DNA from: Nodularia sp. (in: cyanobacteria)
Lineage (GTDB): Bacteria > Cyanobacteriota > Cyanobacteriia > Cyanobacteriales > Nostocaceae
Length of the DNA stretch: 64,000 bases
Reading direction: 5' to 3'
NCBI GenBank assembly: GCA_007692755.1
Contig: REBL01000112.1
Location: 52,353 to 116,352, forward strand
The translations under genes and the position numbers were made by a program. The notes beneath the pieces are model-generated. The model had not been told where the DNA came from. It was given only the letters and a program-made list of their open reading frames with translations, and ran no database searches. Below are positions 43,610 through 53,343 of this stretch, one piece after another. The first letter of the stretch is position 1, and each line of letters starts with the position of its first letter.

Positions 43610-44623
43610 TTAAACCATAGACAGAGAATAGACCTGACCATCAATCAACAGTCGCGTAATGCCCTTGGCTTGCAGATGAGTTGTAGCCTTCTGCAATACT
43701 TTGCTGTCGGGAACTTTGATCACGCGATCGCGCTTGGTAGAGAATCGCTTGGCGACTCGATGGTTATCAAACACTGGCAAAGTTTTTTGCAAGGTTTCTA
43801 GGTTAGGAATTTGTCCCAAGTCACCAAAATCCTTCAGTGGTCGGGTGATTAACTCAGAGGAGCGATCAATTACCAAATAGCAACTTTTGGGCAACTGTGC
43901 TGCGGAGAATGGTAAGACTTGAACTGGTGCTTCACTTACCCTTCGTCTGGTGACTAAAGGTGTTGAATCATCTAAGTCTTCTTCCTCGTCCTCGTAATCT
44001 TCCTCGTAATCTTCCTCGTCCAAATCATCCTCTAAATCTGACAAATCTTCAGACTCGTCTAGCAAGTCTTCTCCCAGCATATGGGCGATGACGGTTGCTT
44101 CAGGATGTTCGTCCTTTAAGATGGGACTAGGAATATTGGTGTTCTCCAGCGCTTTGGGTTCGACTATTTCTAATCGCTTTGCTGCGCGTAGCTTTGGTTT
44201 TTCTTCTGCTGAGGAACGCCGCCGGACTCGTCTCATCGAGGGGGTTAATTCCTCCTCTTCCTCTTCTGGATGCCGTTCTTCTACAACTGGCTTGGGCGGC
44301 TCAATTTCTGGTAACTTCAAGCGAGGAGTTACTTTTTCCTGGCTTGGCAGCTCCTTCTCTGGCTCTGGTTCTGGTTGACTTAACAAAGGCAACTGCTCAT
44401 AACTTACCTGCGCCCTGCCTTCAGGAGTTCTGGCAGCACGTTTGAGAGATACGAGATATTCGTATTCATCTTCTGGCAAGGTACTTTTGAGCAGGCGACT
44501 AATTGTCGAGTTACTCACACCATAGCGTTCTGCCAAAGTTGAGGTTGTTTCGGCAGTTTCTCGATATAACTTCAGAATTTCTTGCTTGTCAGGATCTGTT
44601 AATTTTCTCACGGTAGACACCAA
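43610..44623 (-). CDS. HTH protein with long acidic linker, cyanobacterial unknown
   Basis: A protein of up to 337 aa. A helix-turn-helix (ILKLYRETAETTSTLAERYGVSNSTISRLLKS) is at residues ~15-45. A disordered Glu/Pro-rich region follows, with an extreme acidic tract near 195-220 (DEEDYEEDYEDEEEDLDD). A compact C-terminal domain ends the protein. The start is uncertain: the frame opens at TTG 44623, with GTG codons at 44620 and 44611. It resembles a DNA-binding regulator but I know no function. Confidence 0.78.
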   Translation of the reverse strand: MVSTVRKLTDPDKQEILKLYRETAETTSTLAERYGVSNSTISRLLKSTLPEDEYEYLVSLKRAARTPEGRAQVSYEQLPLLSQPEPEPEKELPSQEKVTPRLKLPEIEPPKPVVEERHPEEEEEELTPSMRRVRRRSSAEEKPKLRAAKRLEIVEPKALENTNIPSPILKDEHPEATVIAHMLGEDLLDESEDLSDLEDDLDEEDYEEDYEDEEEDLDDSTPLVTRRRVSEAPVQVLPFSAAQLPKSCYLVIDRSSELITRPLKDFGDLGQIPNLETLQKTLPVFDNHRVAKRFSTKRDRVIKVPDSKVLQKATTHLQAKGITRLLIDGQVYSLSMV

Positions 44624-44628
44624 ATTTT

Positions 44629-45480
44629 CTAAGCTCGTTTGCGCCCACTCGAACGCCGAGTTCGGCTCAATGATGCGTCATGTTCTAGGACAGCGCCCAT
44701 ACCAAATAAAACTCCACTAAATACCCAAAACACTTCTAGTATCTCCCCACTTTGATAGTTTGGCCCTTGAGCATATTTAAACCACATATCTGCAATGTAG
44801 AGCGAAAACGCGGCCGCTGCAATCATTCTCCAAGACTGGGCAACTCTTCCCCCCCAAAAAGCTAGTAGCAAGGTGGTAGCAATAATTAACAAAACTACAT
44901 CGCTAACTACGTAAAACCAATTCAAGCTAGCAACTAGCGGATCAGCCGGAACTTCTTGCTCGATAGATATCCACCATGCTAATAGACTACCAAATACGGC
45001 AATTGCCGAGACAATGACCACTTGCCATATTTCTAAATTGATTCGTCTGGAAGCTACAGCTAAAATCATGCCTATGCCCAAGGAAATATAAGTCAATACA
45101 AAAAAGATATCGCCAACAGACACATCCGGTTCTTCGCCTAAGATTATTTCTGTGTAACCGAAAATTATCCCTCCCAGGAAATAAGAAAACATACCAATAG
45201 CAATTGCGAGCCAAATATTCCGGCTACTGACAATTTGCGGGCTACGCCAATTCCTCAAGCATAAGACACTGGCACCCAAGTAAGCCAAAGCTTCAAAAAT
45301 ATTTGTACCAATTACATACCAATTGGCACGACTTTCTATACCATCTTCTCCTGGAACTTTAGCACTAAATAATAAAAAGTATAACAGTGCCAGAACAGCC
45401 CAGATGATTCCAGCCAAGATGATGTTCTGATTTGTGAGGAGGGATTGAGAGCGGTAGGATTTGTTGTAAGAGCTACTCAT
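44629..45480 (-). CDS. Multi-pass membrane protein, unknown function
   Basis: A 283-aa protein with about eight hydrophobic segments (ILAGIIWAVLALLYFLLF, LAYLGASVLCL, IAIGMFSYFLGGIIFG and others) and a short basic Arg-rich tail. It resembles membrane sensor domains of cyanobacterial kinases but no kinase or enzymatic domain is attached. It is followed after only 5 bp by the HTH gene, so the two probably act together. Confidence 0.8.
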   Translation of the reverse strand: MSSSYNKSYRSQSLLTNQNIILAGIIWAVLALLYFLLFSAKVPGEDGIESRANWYVIGTNIFEALAYLGASVLCLRNWRSPQIVSSRNIWLAIAIGMFSYFLGGIIFGYTEIILGEEPDVSVGDIFFVLTYISLGIGMILAVASRRINLEIWQVVIVSAIAVFGSLLAWWISIEQEVPADPLVASLNWFYVVSDVVLLIIATTLLLAFWGGRVAQSWRMIAAAAFSLYIADMWFKYAQGPNYQSGEILEVFWVFSGVLFGMGAVLEHDASLSRTRRSSGRKRA

Positions 45481-45618
45481 GAAGATTGACTATGTAAATG
45501 CACTCAGTTGTATTTTGGTGTGCAGGACTGTGTAGGAAGTGGTCTTAGTATCCAGTGGTCTACTAGTTAATCATCAGAATAACTGCCAGTAGCCGCAGTT
45601 CTACCCACACTTTCCATG

Positions 45619-46347
45619 CTACTGCCACAGTTTACTCAGTGATGATTGATTTAGCCAACTCATAAATAGCGATCGCTCTGCTTCTGGCATATCTTGTAAT
45701 GTATCAGTAACTTGATGGGCAAAGTTAGCATTACCAAAATATGTTTTTCCGAGTTTATGCAGTTCTTGCAAGAAACTGATCAGATGATTTTCTTGCCAGG
45801 GAGGGAGTTTAGCTAAATCTAGAGGGTTGGTTTTGACTAAAAGTTTGACTGCTTCTAGGGAAGATGTCTCAGGAAATTGTTGCTTTTGCAGCACGTCAGT
45901 AATATCTTTCTCAAAAATTACTGCTTGCCGAGCGCCTAATAACTCCTCAATATCGAGATAAACTGCTTGCAGCAGCAAAAGACTTCCTTGAATATAAATT
46001 CCTCTCTTGCTATAGCTAGCAGTGTCATTATCTATTTGATCTAAGCGGACTTTCCCCCAAACACTAAAGCGATCTGGTTCCTCTAACAAAACACAGGCTT
46101 TACCCCGGTTATCAGTTAATTCTCTCCACAAGGCTCTAGCTTCTTCTTCTTGGCTAGCTTTAAAGACGCTAATCAAGCGAAAGGTTTGCCCCTGATAATT
46201 GAGGATCGGCACTTGCTGATCCCGTTTTGGGTGCTGAATACTCGATATTTCAACATCCTGCCGTTTGAGAATAAACATGGCACTAGCAAATAACTCCTCA
46301 CAGGGGCTTTGTGGATAATGCGATCTGTAGTCGTGTTTTGGTAACAT
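45619..46347 (-). CDS. Conserved cyanobacterial protein, unknown function
   Basis: A soluble protein of about 242 aa from ATG 46347; two further codons would need a TTG start. Alpha/beta N-terminal part (FILKRQDVEISSIQHPKRDQQVPILNYQGQTFRLISVF), helical C-terminal part. No enzyme motif or membrane segment is visible. I believe it is a family limited to cyanobacteria. Confidence 0.72.
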   Translation of the reverse strand: MLPKHDYRSHYPQSPCEELFASAMFILKRQDVEISSIQHPKRDQQVPILNYQGQTFRLISVFKASQEEEARALWRELTDNRGKACVLLEEPDRFSVWGKVRLDQIDNDTASYSKRGIYIQGSLLLLQAVYLDIEELLGARQAVIFEKDITDVLQKQQFPETSSLEAVKLLVKTNPLDLAKLPPWQENHLISFLQELHKLGKTYFGNANFAHQVTDTLQDMPEAERSLFMSWLNQSSLSKLWQ

Positions 46348-46570
46348 CGCCAAGAGTGCGATTACCTAGCGTACCATTGGGTTGAGCCTCGCGATCGCTA
46401 GAAGCTCACTTCAACTCAGCCGCCCAGAGGGCATCTACAATCAACACACAAATAACCTATTGACAACACAATATAGCTAATCAATAGCCCATTTACTGCA
46501 TTTTTACTGTAAATTAAATAACTAGTGATTTGGATCATACCCTTGCTAGTGAGAAATATGCAATTTTTGC

Positions 46571-46600
46571 TTGCTTATTGCTAGGAGATTACGATATAAT
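46571..46600 (+). promoter_or_regulatory. Promoter of tRNA-Arg
   Basis: TTGCTT (46571-46576) and TATAAT (46595-46600), 18 bp apart, lie about 39 bp before the tRNA-Arg. This is a good sigma-70-type promoter. The rest of the 291-bp gap 46348-46638 holds no gene. Confidence 0.65.
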
Positions 46601-46638
46601 CGATTAGATGACTCTTTTGAGAGCCAAAGCATTAGTTT

Positions 46639-46711
46639 GGGTGCGTAGCTCAGTGGATAGAGCCACGGATTTCTAATCCGTTGGTCGCAGGTTCGATCCC
46701 TGCCGCACCCG
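46639..46711 (+). tRNA. trnR-UCU: tRNA-Arg (anticodon TCT)
   Basis: A 73-nt cloverleaf. The acceptor stem is GGGTGCG / CGCACCC, the anticodon stem ACGGA / TCCGT, the loop TTTCTAA with anticodon TCT, and the T arm GCAGG-TTCGATC-CCTGC. No CCA is encoded. Confidence 0.95.
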
Positions 46712-46882
46712 TTTTAAATCTTTAAATATAGTTTTTGATTCGGAAATTACAAAATTTCCCACAATTTGTTTGATGATCACAAGAAAATCCAGTTCCCTCC
46801 CCTTTACCACGATAGGGTTCAGGAAGGGTAAAAATGTTGGATCAATTCATCATAAATTTTCAACCATACTCTCATAATCATA

Positions 46883-47983
46883 TTACTGAGATTTTCTCAG
46901 TAACTTTAGAAACAACATATTTTTCTTTTCTAACACTTGTGGTAATTGACGAATTGTTGAAGATACAGTCAATAAAATATCAAATTTTAAACCCAATTCC
47001 AAAGAAGATTTATATAATAATTGTCGCTCAAACTTAACTTCAGCAATTTTGTCTAATTGCAAAACAAAAATATTATTATATTGTTTTGTAATATTTTCGC
47101 GCAAATTATTTGCTATATTGTCTGGATTTAAAGTTTTTGAAATTAATAATTTTACTATACGTATAATTGGTTTAAAATTATTAATATCCTTATTAAAAAT
47201 GTTAATTATACGAAATGCAATATCTACACCACTTACTACTTGTCCAGCAACTTTAGCAGCTTTATATTTAGATTCAAAGTTATTGAGGAATTTTTTGAAA
47301 TCATTTAGTTGCCGAATTAATTCAGAAATTTCTTTTCTTCTTTCTTGCATTAAACCTTTCTCTAAATTAATTTTCGCAATTGCAGTCCCCATTTCTGATT
47401 CCCATTCTTTAAATTTTGTTAAATCTTTATTAACTTGGTAATAAATAATTAAACCACTAATTAGTATGACAGGACTAAGTATAATATTGCCCATCACCAT
47501 GAAAGAAGCAATAATAATATTATAACTACCAATTATCGGCAACCATTTACTTAATCTATTGACATTTTCTTGAATCTCTAAATCTTCAGACAAGATATTA
47601 TTCACTATTTTTTGTGCAATATCAGCAATATCACCAATGCTATGATGGTTTTTTAATATTTCCAAATTATCATTTGGATCTATTGGTGATAATTCTTGTA
47701 TTTCCTCTAAAGATTTTTGCTCTTGATTTTCATCCTGTGCAATTATTTCCATAAAATTGTTAATTTTAGGAACTATTTCCTCTTGAAGAATGCTATATTT
47801 TTTGGCTTCATTTTGAGTAAGAATCAAATCATTTTGAAAATTTATTAACGCTTGTTCATCAATATTTAGCATGATTTTAGTGCTATATTTTATTTCATAT
47901 ATATTGCTAATTGATATAGCACCAGCAAGTGAGCCTAAAGAAGCACTAATTAGAGCAAAAGTGCCTAAAACAAGTGACATCAT
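46883..47983 (-). CDS. AT-rich orphan membrane/coiled-coil protein
   Basis: A 366-aa protein I do not recognise. An N-terminal hydrophobic segment (MMSLVLGTFALISASLGSLA) is followed by a helical region. A second hydrophobic hairpin lies near residues 148-188 (IIASFMVMGNIILSPVILI). Long amphipathic helices then run to the end. The coding sequence is strikingly A+T-rich with many AAT/TTA codons, unlike its neighbours, suggesting transfer. It lies next to tRNA-Arg. The fold is compatible with helical pore-forming or membrane-scaffold proteins, but this is speculation. Confidence 0.7.
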   Translation of the reverse strand: MMSLVLGTFALISASLGSLAGAISISNIYEIKYSTKIMLNIDEQALINFQNDLILTQNEAKKYSILQEEIVPKINNFMEIIAQDENQEQKSLEEIQELSPIDPNDNLEILKNHHSIGDIADIAQKIVNNILSEDLEIQENVNRLSKWLPIIGSYNIIIASFMVMGNIILSPVILISGLIIYYQVNKDLTKFKEWESEMGTAIAKINLEKGLMQERRKEISELIRQLNDFKKFLNNFESKYKAAKVAGQVVSGVDIAFRIINIFNKDINNFKPIIRIVKLLISKTLNPDNIANNLRENITKQYNNIFVLQLDKIAEVKFERQLLYKSSLELGLKFDILLTVSSTIRQLPQVLEKKNMLFLKLLRKSQ

Positions 47984-48723
47984 AAAAAATACTCCTGATT
48001 ATGATTAATTGTATGTAGGTAAATTATTAATTGATTACATTTGAAAGAAAATTGATACAGCAGATTGCTCTTATACGGAGTACAGACATAAATAATAAAA
48101 CTCTTGTGGTGCGGGTATCTTGCCCGCTACGGGTGTACCTCATTTAGATAAAATTTGCTGTATCAATATTAAAGCATTGATAGAATATGCTTCAAGAAAT
48201 ACTTAAATCTTCTTGATCAATATTTAAATAAGTTAATTCTTGTGGCAAGATTGCCAAACATTAATTAACGATACTTTGCAATAGTATGTCCCGCAATGTA
48301 GCTAGGGGGAACGCATCTCAATAAAGGTGAGAGCATTAGCAGCTATAGTAACAACTTAGGATAATGAAAAAAATGCAAAATTCTCTAGCAGGAAACAGGC
48401 TTAAAAGTCTTTGATGGTTAGAGTTTCATAATTTAAGCTGTTGTGCAGCACTACCCAAGACTATTTTCGCCCATTCTCAAGAAATTATGCGCCATTTGTT
48501 CGCGATCGCAAAGACTAATATTATTACTTCATAAACGTTTCAGCAATTATTGCTGTAAAAGTTATTGCAATTAAATTCTAGTAAAGCAAAAATTTGCTAA
48601 TCCTTTAAAAATCACTCAAAGGTAGAAAAATTTTATATTTGCAAAGTTAACCAGATGTAACATCATTATTTACCTTTGATGGCATCACCTGTAAATTGTG
48701 ATTTGCAAGGTTTAAAATAAATA
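47984..48723. other. Gene-free region with one dispersed palindrome (48102-48130)
   Basis: 740 bp of AT-rich DNA before the tRNA-Thr. A copy of the CTTGTGG...GGGTATCTTGCCCG repeat is at 48102-48130. I find no coding frame that looks real. Confidence 0.6.
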
Positions 48724-48795
48724 AGCCCGTGACGAGGATTGAACTCGTGACCTCACCCTTACCAAGGGTGTGCTCTACCACTGAGCCACACGGGC
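48724..48795 (-). tRNA. trnT-GGU: tRNA-Thr (anticodon GGT)
   Basis: A 72-nt cloverleaf on the minus strand. The acceptor stem is GCCCGTG / CACGGGC, the anticodon stem CACCC / GGGTG with loop TTGGTAA (anticodon GGT), and the T arm ACGAG-TTCAATC-CTCGT. Confidence 0.95.
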
Positions 48796-48887
48796 GAAAA
48801 CTAGAAAGTTGAGTTTTTGAGTTATGAGCTATAAAGCTGTGAATATATCAATCACTTAGCAATTATAGCTCAAAACTTTAAAAGTGG

Positions 48888-48970
48888 TGGGCCGGGCTGG
48901 ATTTGAACCAGCGTAGGCGCTAGCCAACGGATTTACAGTCCGTCTCCATTAACCACTCGGACACCGACCC
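48888..48970 (-). tRNA. trnY-GUA: tRNA-Tyr (anticodon GTA)
   Basis: An 83-nt class II cloverleaf with a long variable arm. The acceptor stem is GGGTCGG / CCGGCCC (one G-T pair), the anticodon stem ACGGA / TCCGT with loop CTGTAAA (anticodon GTA), and the T arm GCTGG-TTCAAAT-CCAGC. It lies upstream of tRNA-Thr on the same strand, probably in one transcript. Confidence 0.95.
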
Positions 48971-49066
48971 ATTTGTCTCACGATTACTAACATTAGCAGT
49001 AAGTTTTAAAAATTGCAAGGGTTTTCTCAAAAAGATTTCAGAACCCAGATATTTCAAGGCTGACAA

Positions 49067-50887
49067 CTAACTCAGCAATTCTCCAGTTTCTTGCAGGGAG
49101 TGCAAGCGGCGGTAAATGCCCTCGTGACGCAACAGTTCATCATGGCTACCTACTTCGGCAATCCTACCCTGATCTAAAACCACTATTTTATCGGCTTCCC
49201 GGACTGTACTCAGACGGTGGGCAATGACAATTGTGGTGCAAGTCCCTTGAATTGAGTGCATGGCTAATTGAATAGAACGCTCTGACTCGTAATCTAAGCT
49301 GGAGGTAGCTTCATCAAAAATCAGCACATCTGGTTCCACTAGCAACGCCCTAGCAATTCCTAAGCGCTGTCTTTGTCCTCCCGATAGTCTGATGCCACGT
49401 TCCCCTACAACGGTGTAATAACCTTGGGGGAGGTGTTCCATTACTTCGTCAACTCTGGCAATTCTACAGGCTTCCTTCACCTGTTCCAGAGTTGCATTTG
49501 GTCTGCCGTAGGTAAGGTTATCCAAGATAGTACCGTTGAAAACGTCCACTTCTTGGTGAACGATCGCTAGCCTGCGCCTATACTTACCTACATCCAAGGT
49601 GCGAATATCTTGACCATCAATTAAAATTTCACCTTCTTGAGGTTCAAAATACCGCAGCAGCAATTTTACTAAAGTAGACTTACCAGAACCGGAACGCCCA
49701 ACTAACGCTACTGTTTGATATGGTTCAATCAACAAATTGATATCTTGCAAAACTTGCCGACTGTGATCATATCCAAAAGTAATGTGTGATAACTCAATTT
49801 TGCCAGTGAATTTATAAGGTGATTCGCCTTGGTTTCTCTCCTCTAAAAGACTAACTGCATCGGATGCAATTGGTGCTTGCAAAAATTCGTGAAACCGCAA
49901 CATCGAAGAATAGCGCCGCGCAAAAACTTCTGCTAGTGTGCTAATAGGTTCCAATTCCGCATAAGCCATGCTGGAAAGAGTTAAAGTCATGACAAAGTGA
50001 CCGAGAGTAATTCTGCCATCTACAGTTGCCGCTAAGGTTAAACCTAAGATTACAAACACGCAAAACTGAATTACAGCCTTTTGCAAAGTCACCAATCTGA
50101 CATAACCTTTATGAATCCGATGATCAACAACTGTTAATTCTCGATCCAAACGTTGCTTTTGTCGCTTGAGTTCCTGTGATTCTGTAGCAAATGCCTTTAC
50201 TGTTTTAATATTAGTGATTAATTCAGAAGTGCGGCTTTCTGTGCTTTCCATATATTTATCGAGGCGACTTTCATGCTTAATTATTTGTCGCAAAGCCTTT
50301 AAACTAAAGCTGAGGATAAATACAAAGGAAATTAAATATAAAACCGCAATTCGCCATTCAATCAATAAGATAAATACAAAAATCCCTAGCACACGAAACA
50401 ATTTAGGAATTAACTGTCCAGCAATTTCGGGATACGTCCAAGTATGGTTAGCCAGCCCTCTGGCTATTCGCCCAGAAATGCGTCCGGGGTTATTCTCATC
50501 ATAAAATTCCAGTGGAAGGGTGAGAATTTTAGCTATGGCTGTTTGGGTTTGATCTCGACGCGCCCTTAAAGGTATATCCCAATGAAACCAAACCGTCAGC
50601 CAAGGCTGTGTGGGCGCTTTGACTACAGTGACTACAAAAATTAAACCTAGTAATACACCCAAAGATAGTGTTTGATTAACTGGGTAATTGATCGATTCTG
50701 CTATGCTAGCGATCGCACTTTGTAATGGTCTATCCAAAGGTTGATTAGACAGAACATTTAAAATCTGCCCAATCGCGTAAGGAACCACCAAATCAATAAT
50801 TTCGTAAACGCTGGATGCAGCAATAGTGACAAAACTCAGCTTCCAGTCAGCATGATAGTAATTGAGAATATCTCGAAATTTAGCCAT
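49067..50887 (-). CDS. ABC transporter ATP-binding/permease (MsbA-type half exporter)
   Basis: A 606-aa half transporter with an N-terminal type IV transmembrane domain of about six helices and a C-terminal ATPase. ATPase motifs: Walker A GRSGSGKST, Q-loop, signature LSGGQRQR, Walker B VLIFDEATSSLD and H-loop IVIAHRLST. I use ATG 50887 (MAKFRDILNYY); the frame extends to a TTG at 50917. It should act as a homodimer exporting lipid, peptide or drug. The substrate cannot be told. Confidence 0.93.
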   Translation of the reverse strand: MAKFRDILNYYHADWKLSFVTIAASSVYEIIDLVVPYAIGQILNVLSNQPLDRPLQSAIASIAESINYPVNQTLSLGVLLGLIFVVTVVKAPTQPWLTVWFHWDIPLRARRDQTQTAIAKILTLPLEFYDENNPGRISGRIARGLANHTWTYPEIAGQLIPKLFRVLGIFVFILLIEWRIAVLYLISFVFILSFSLKALRQIIKHESRLDKYMESTESRTSELITNIKTVKAFATESQELKRQKQRLDRELTVVDHRIHKGYVRLVTLQKAVIQFCVFVILGLTLAATVDGRITLGHFVMTLTLSSMAYAELEPISTLAEVFARRYSSMLRFHEFLQAPIASDAVSLLEERNQGESPYKFTGKIELSHITFGYDHSRQVLQDINLLIEPYQTVALVGRSGSGKSTLVKLLLRYFEPQEGEILIDGQDIRTLDVGKYRRRLAIVHQEVDVFNGTILDNLTYGRPNATLEQVKEACRIARVDEVMEHLPQGYYTVVGERGIRLSGGQRQRLGIARALLVEPDVLIFDEATSSLDYESERSIQLAMHSIQGTCTTIVIAHRLSTVREADKIVVLDQGRIAEVGSHDELLRHEGIYRRLHSLQETGELLS

Positions 50888-50979
50888 GATGCACGCTATC
50901 CAAAAGCGCAAACTCAACTTAAAATATATATACTACAAGTGTAATACAAAGTAGTCAAGTGCTGGCAACTAAATCAACC

Positions 50980-51759
50980 TTAAGAAGTAGGTGAAAATTC
51001 CAAGCGATAGCGATAAAGGGCGACTGGACGAGAAGCTGCGGCAAAATAATCTGGGTCTTGAGGTGAAAGATAAACAGCAGTCACTTGGTCTGCCTCAATT
51101 GCCGGTTTAGATGTAGAAAGTTGATGGTATGCGGTAGTAGATTCCACTGCATTGAAATAGGGACGCGAACCGCCTTTAAATACTTGCTGAAATACTTCTG
51201 AGGTGATGAAATTAGCATTTGCAGTAGTTTCGATAGCGCGTGCAGTCACAATAGAAACTAATTGGCGTTCGCCACGCAAAAGGGTAATTTGCCGATTAGG
51301 TGAATCGGGGTCTACTTTAGTTGTTAATACAGCTTCATTACCTAAATAAGCTCTGGCTAAATTTAAACTATTAAAAGCTCTATCTGCTACTAATATTGAT
51401 GGTTGATCTATTTTGGGAATGAGTTTTAAGCCAGTAATTGGGGGTTTTTGTGGAATAAAACGCACTAAAAAACTCACGGGTTGATTCAGTTGTTGGCGAT
51501 TCGATTCAAATCCAGGGGTGACGATATCCGGTGCTAAAGGTGCAACCAAATCTACTAATGTACTTGTAACTTGCCATGAACCAGCAAACCAATCAGGATA
51601 AACTAAATCGCCTTCAGCCCGTTGCACTGAGGTGAGTTGTTCCCACTGAGGAAAATTTGCTAGGCGTTCCGATAATTCTCCGGCTGTTGCTGTCCCACTC
51701 CATCCCAGTAGGCAGCAAATAATCAAGCAAAAACTCCAAAGCACCCTGATGTTCAGCAT
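50980..51759 (-). CDS. Secreted/lumenal conserved protein (DUF6816-like)
   Basis: A 259-aa protein with a Sec signal peptide (MLNIRVLWSFCLIICCLLGWSG, cleavage near ATAGE). The mature part has WQVTSTLVDLVAPLAPD and RFIPQKPP and ends in beta strands. Its shape and cyanobacterial/plastid distribution suggest a thylakoid-lumen protein of the DUF6816 type, but I am not sure of this assignment. Function unknown. Confidence 0.7.
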   Translation of the reverse strand: MLNIRVLWSFCLIICCLLGWSGTATAGELSERLANFPQWEQLTSVQRAEGDLVYPDWFAGSWQVTSTLVDLVAPLAPDIVTPGFESNRQQLNQPVSFLVRFIPQKPPITGLKLIPKIDQPSILVADRAFNSLNLARAYLGNEAVLTTKVDPDSPNRQITLLRGERQLVSIVTARAIETTANANFITSEVFQQVFKGGSRPYFNAVESTTAYHQLSTSKPAIEADQVTAVYLSPQDPDYFAAASRPVALYRYRLEFSPTS

Positions 51760-51870
51760 GAATTTTGTTTGAGCAAATATAGTTAAAGTCTATTCAAATG
51801 AACTGAAATCTTTCCCCAGTCGTCTTTAGACGACTTTCGCTATCAGACAGGGGTTTAAACCCCTGGCGGG

Positions 51871-52278
51871 TTAAAGGGTTTCAATTGGTACGGGTTGCCA
51901 AACTTCCCCATACTGTTGCTGTAAATTTTGCCAAGCTTCGACTTGTCCGGGTTCATATTCTCCCGGTTTACCCCATTGCAAAAATAAGCTTAAAGCCACT
52001 TCTTCTTGTTCATCTAAAAACCGAATTGCATAGGTGGTAAAGTTACCTCTTTTCGCTTCACCTGTTTCAAATTTCACTTGAGTAATTTTATCCATATTAA
52101 AGTGAAACTCGAAGCCTTCGGTGTGCATATTTGCATATTTACCTTTGAGCAATTCAGCATAAAATAGCTTTTCTATTTTGCCGCGCGCTTCTAATACAGC
52201 CGCGCTGCTGGTAACAATAATCCTTAAAGTTCCTAACTTTTCACAAGCTTCTAAAAAGTCTCTCAAATTTTTATTCAT
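51871..52278 (-). CDS. HutX/ChuX-like heme-binding family protein
   Basis: A 135-aa protein with the HutX/ChuX-type fold pattern, notably NMHTEGFEFHFNMDKITQVKFE and IRFLDEQEEVALSLFLQWG, and a C-terminal QVEAWQNLQQQYGE. Family members bind and deliver heme in the cytoplasm. No heme transport genes are adjacent. The heme role is from the family. Confidence 0.7.
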   Translation of the reverse strand: MNKNLRDFLEACEKLGTLRIIVTSSAAVLEARGKIEKLFYAELLKGKYANMHTEGFEFHFNMDKITQVKFETGEAKRGNFTTYAIRFLDEQEEVALSLFLQWGKPGEYEPGQVEAWQNLQQQYGEVWQPVPIETL

Positions 52279-52389
52279 AATTATTTTTCCTTTATTTATT
52301 AGACTTCTGAAGAAAGTACAGAATTATCTGTGTACTCTGCGAGAAGCCGCTAACGCGTCTATATCTGTGGTTCCTTATATCCCGCTTGA

Positions 52390-53343
52390 CTATCTTTCAT
52401 AACGTTCGTAAGCGGCAACAATGCGCTGAACTAGAGCATGGCGCACAACATCTTTTTGTGTGAATTCGCAAAAACCAATGCCTTCAACATTCTTGAGAAC
52501 TTGTAAGGCTACTGCTAATCCTGATTTTTGGCTCAGGGGTAAATCAGTTTGTGTGGTATCGCCTGTAATTACCATCCGAGAACGGAAACCTAAACGAGTC
52601 AACACCATTTTCATTTGGGCGGGTGTCGTATTCTGGGCTTCATCGACAATCACAAAAGCATGATTGAGGGTGCGTCCTCGCATATAGGCTAGTGGCGCTA
52701 CTTCAATGACACCCCGTTCCATTAAACTGGGGACTTTTTCTGGATCAATAAATTCATATATAGCATCGTAAAGTGGGCGGAGATAGGGATTAACTTTCTG
52801 CTGTAAATCTCCGGGAAGAAAGCCCAGTTTTTCCCCAGCTTCTACAGCCGGACGGGTTAAAATCAGCTTTTCTACTTGGTTATTTAAGAGTGCTTGCACA
52901 GCAACGACAACAGCGAGATAAGTTTTACCTGTTCCAGCTGGGCCAATGCAGAATGTCAGGTCACGCCTACGGATATCCTTAATGTATTCTTTTTGGCGAA
53001 AAGTTTTAGCACGGATTTCTTCACCGCGACGAGTTTTGGCTAAGACATCTCGCTGTAATTCCTGAAGTTCGTCTTGGCGATCGCCATCCAGGGCTTGGCG
53101 GGCTGTTAAAATGTCGGCACTGGAGAGAGTATTGCCCTTCATCCAGATGGCTTCAAGCGATCGCACTAATTGACCAGCCAAACTAGTTTGCGCTTCTGTA
53201 CCACCAATATGTAGTTCTTGCCCACGCAACACCAAGCTAGCTCCTGTTTGTCGGGATAAGAGTTTGAGATTTTCTTCTCTATCACCGGCAAGAGCGATCG
53301 CACTGGGAATATTCGGCAGCTGAATGATTAAGGCATCTGCCAT
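52390..53343 (-). CDS. phoH: PhoH-like ATPase
   Basis: A 317-aa P-loop protein. Walker A is CIGPAGTGKTYLAV, Walker B is FVIVDEAQNTTPAQ, with the sensor region GDTTQTDLPL and SGLAVALQVL. The N-terminal ~90 residues form a KH-like or RNA-binding segment. PhoH proteins are thought to remodel or degrade RNA. It follows the KH-domain gene, a conserved cyanobacterial arrangement (ffh-rpsP-KH-phoH). Confidence 0.92.
   Translation of the reverse strand: MADALIIQLPNIPSAIALAGDREENLKLLSRQTGASLVLRGQELHIGGTEAQTSLAGQLVRSLEAIWMKGNTLSSADILTARQALDGDRQDELQELQRDVLAKTRRGEEIRAKTFRQKEYIKDIRRRDLTFCIGPAGTGKTYLAVVVAVQALLNNQVEKLILTRPAVEAGEKLGFLPGDLQQKVNPYLRPLYDAIYEFIDPEKVPSLMERGVIEVAPLAYMRGRTLNHAFVIVDEAQNTTPAQMKMVLTRLGFRSRMVITGDTTQTDLPLSQKSGLAVALQVLKNVEGIGFCEFTQKDVVRHALVQRIVAAYERYER

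Noticed and set aside
44088..44445. Plus-strand open frames over the acidic linker of the HTH protein
   Set aside because: They arise from the reverse complement of Glu/Asp/Ser-rich codons and lack any signal of real coding.
46639..46711. tRNA-Arg 3' end as the attachment site of an integrated element
   Set aside because: I looked for a second copy of the 3' end of the tRNA nearby (up to about 50 kb) and did not find one, and there is no integrase gene.
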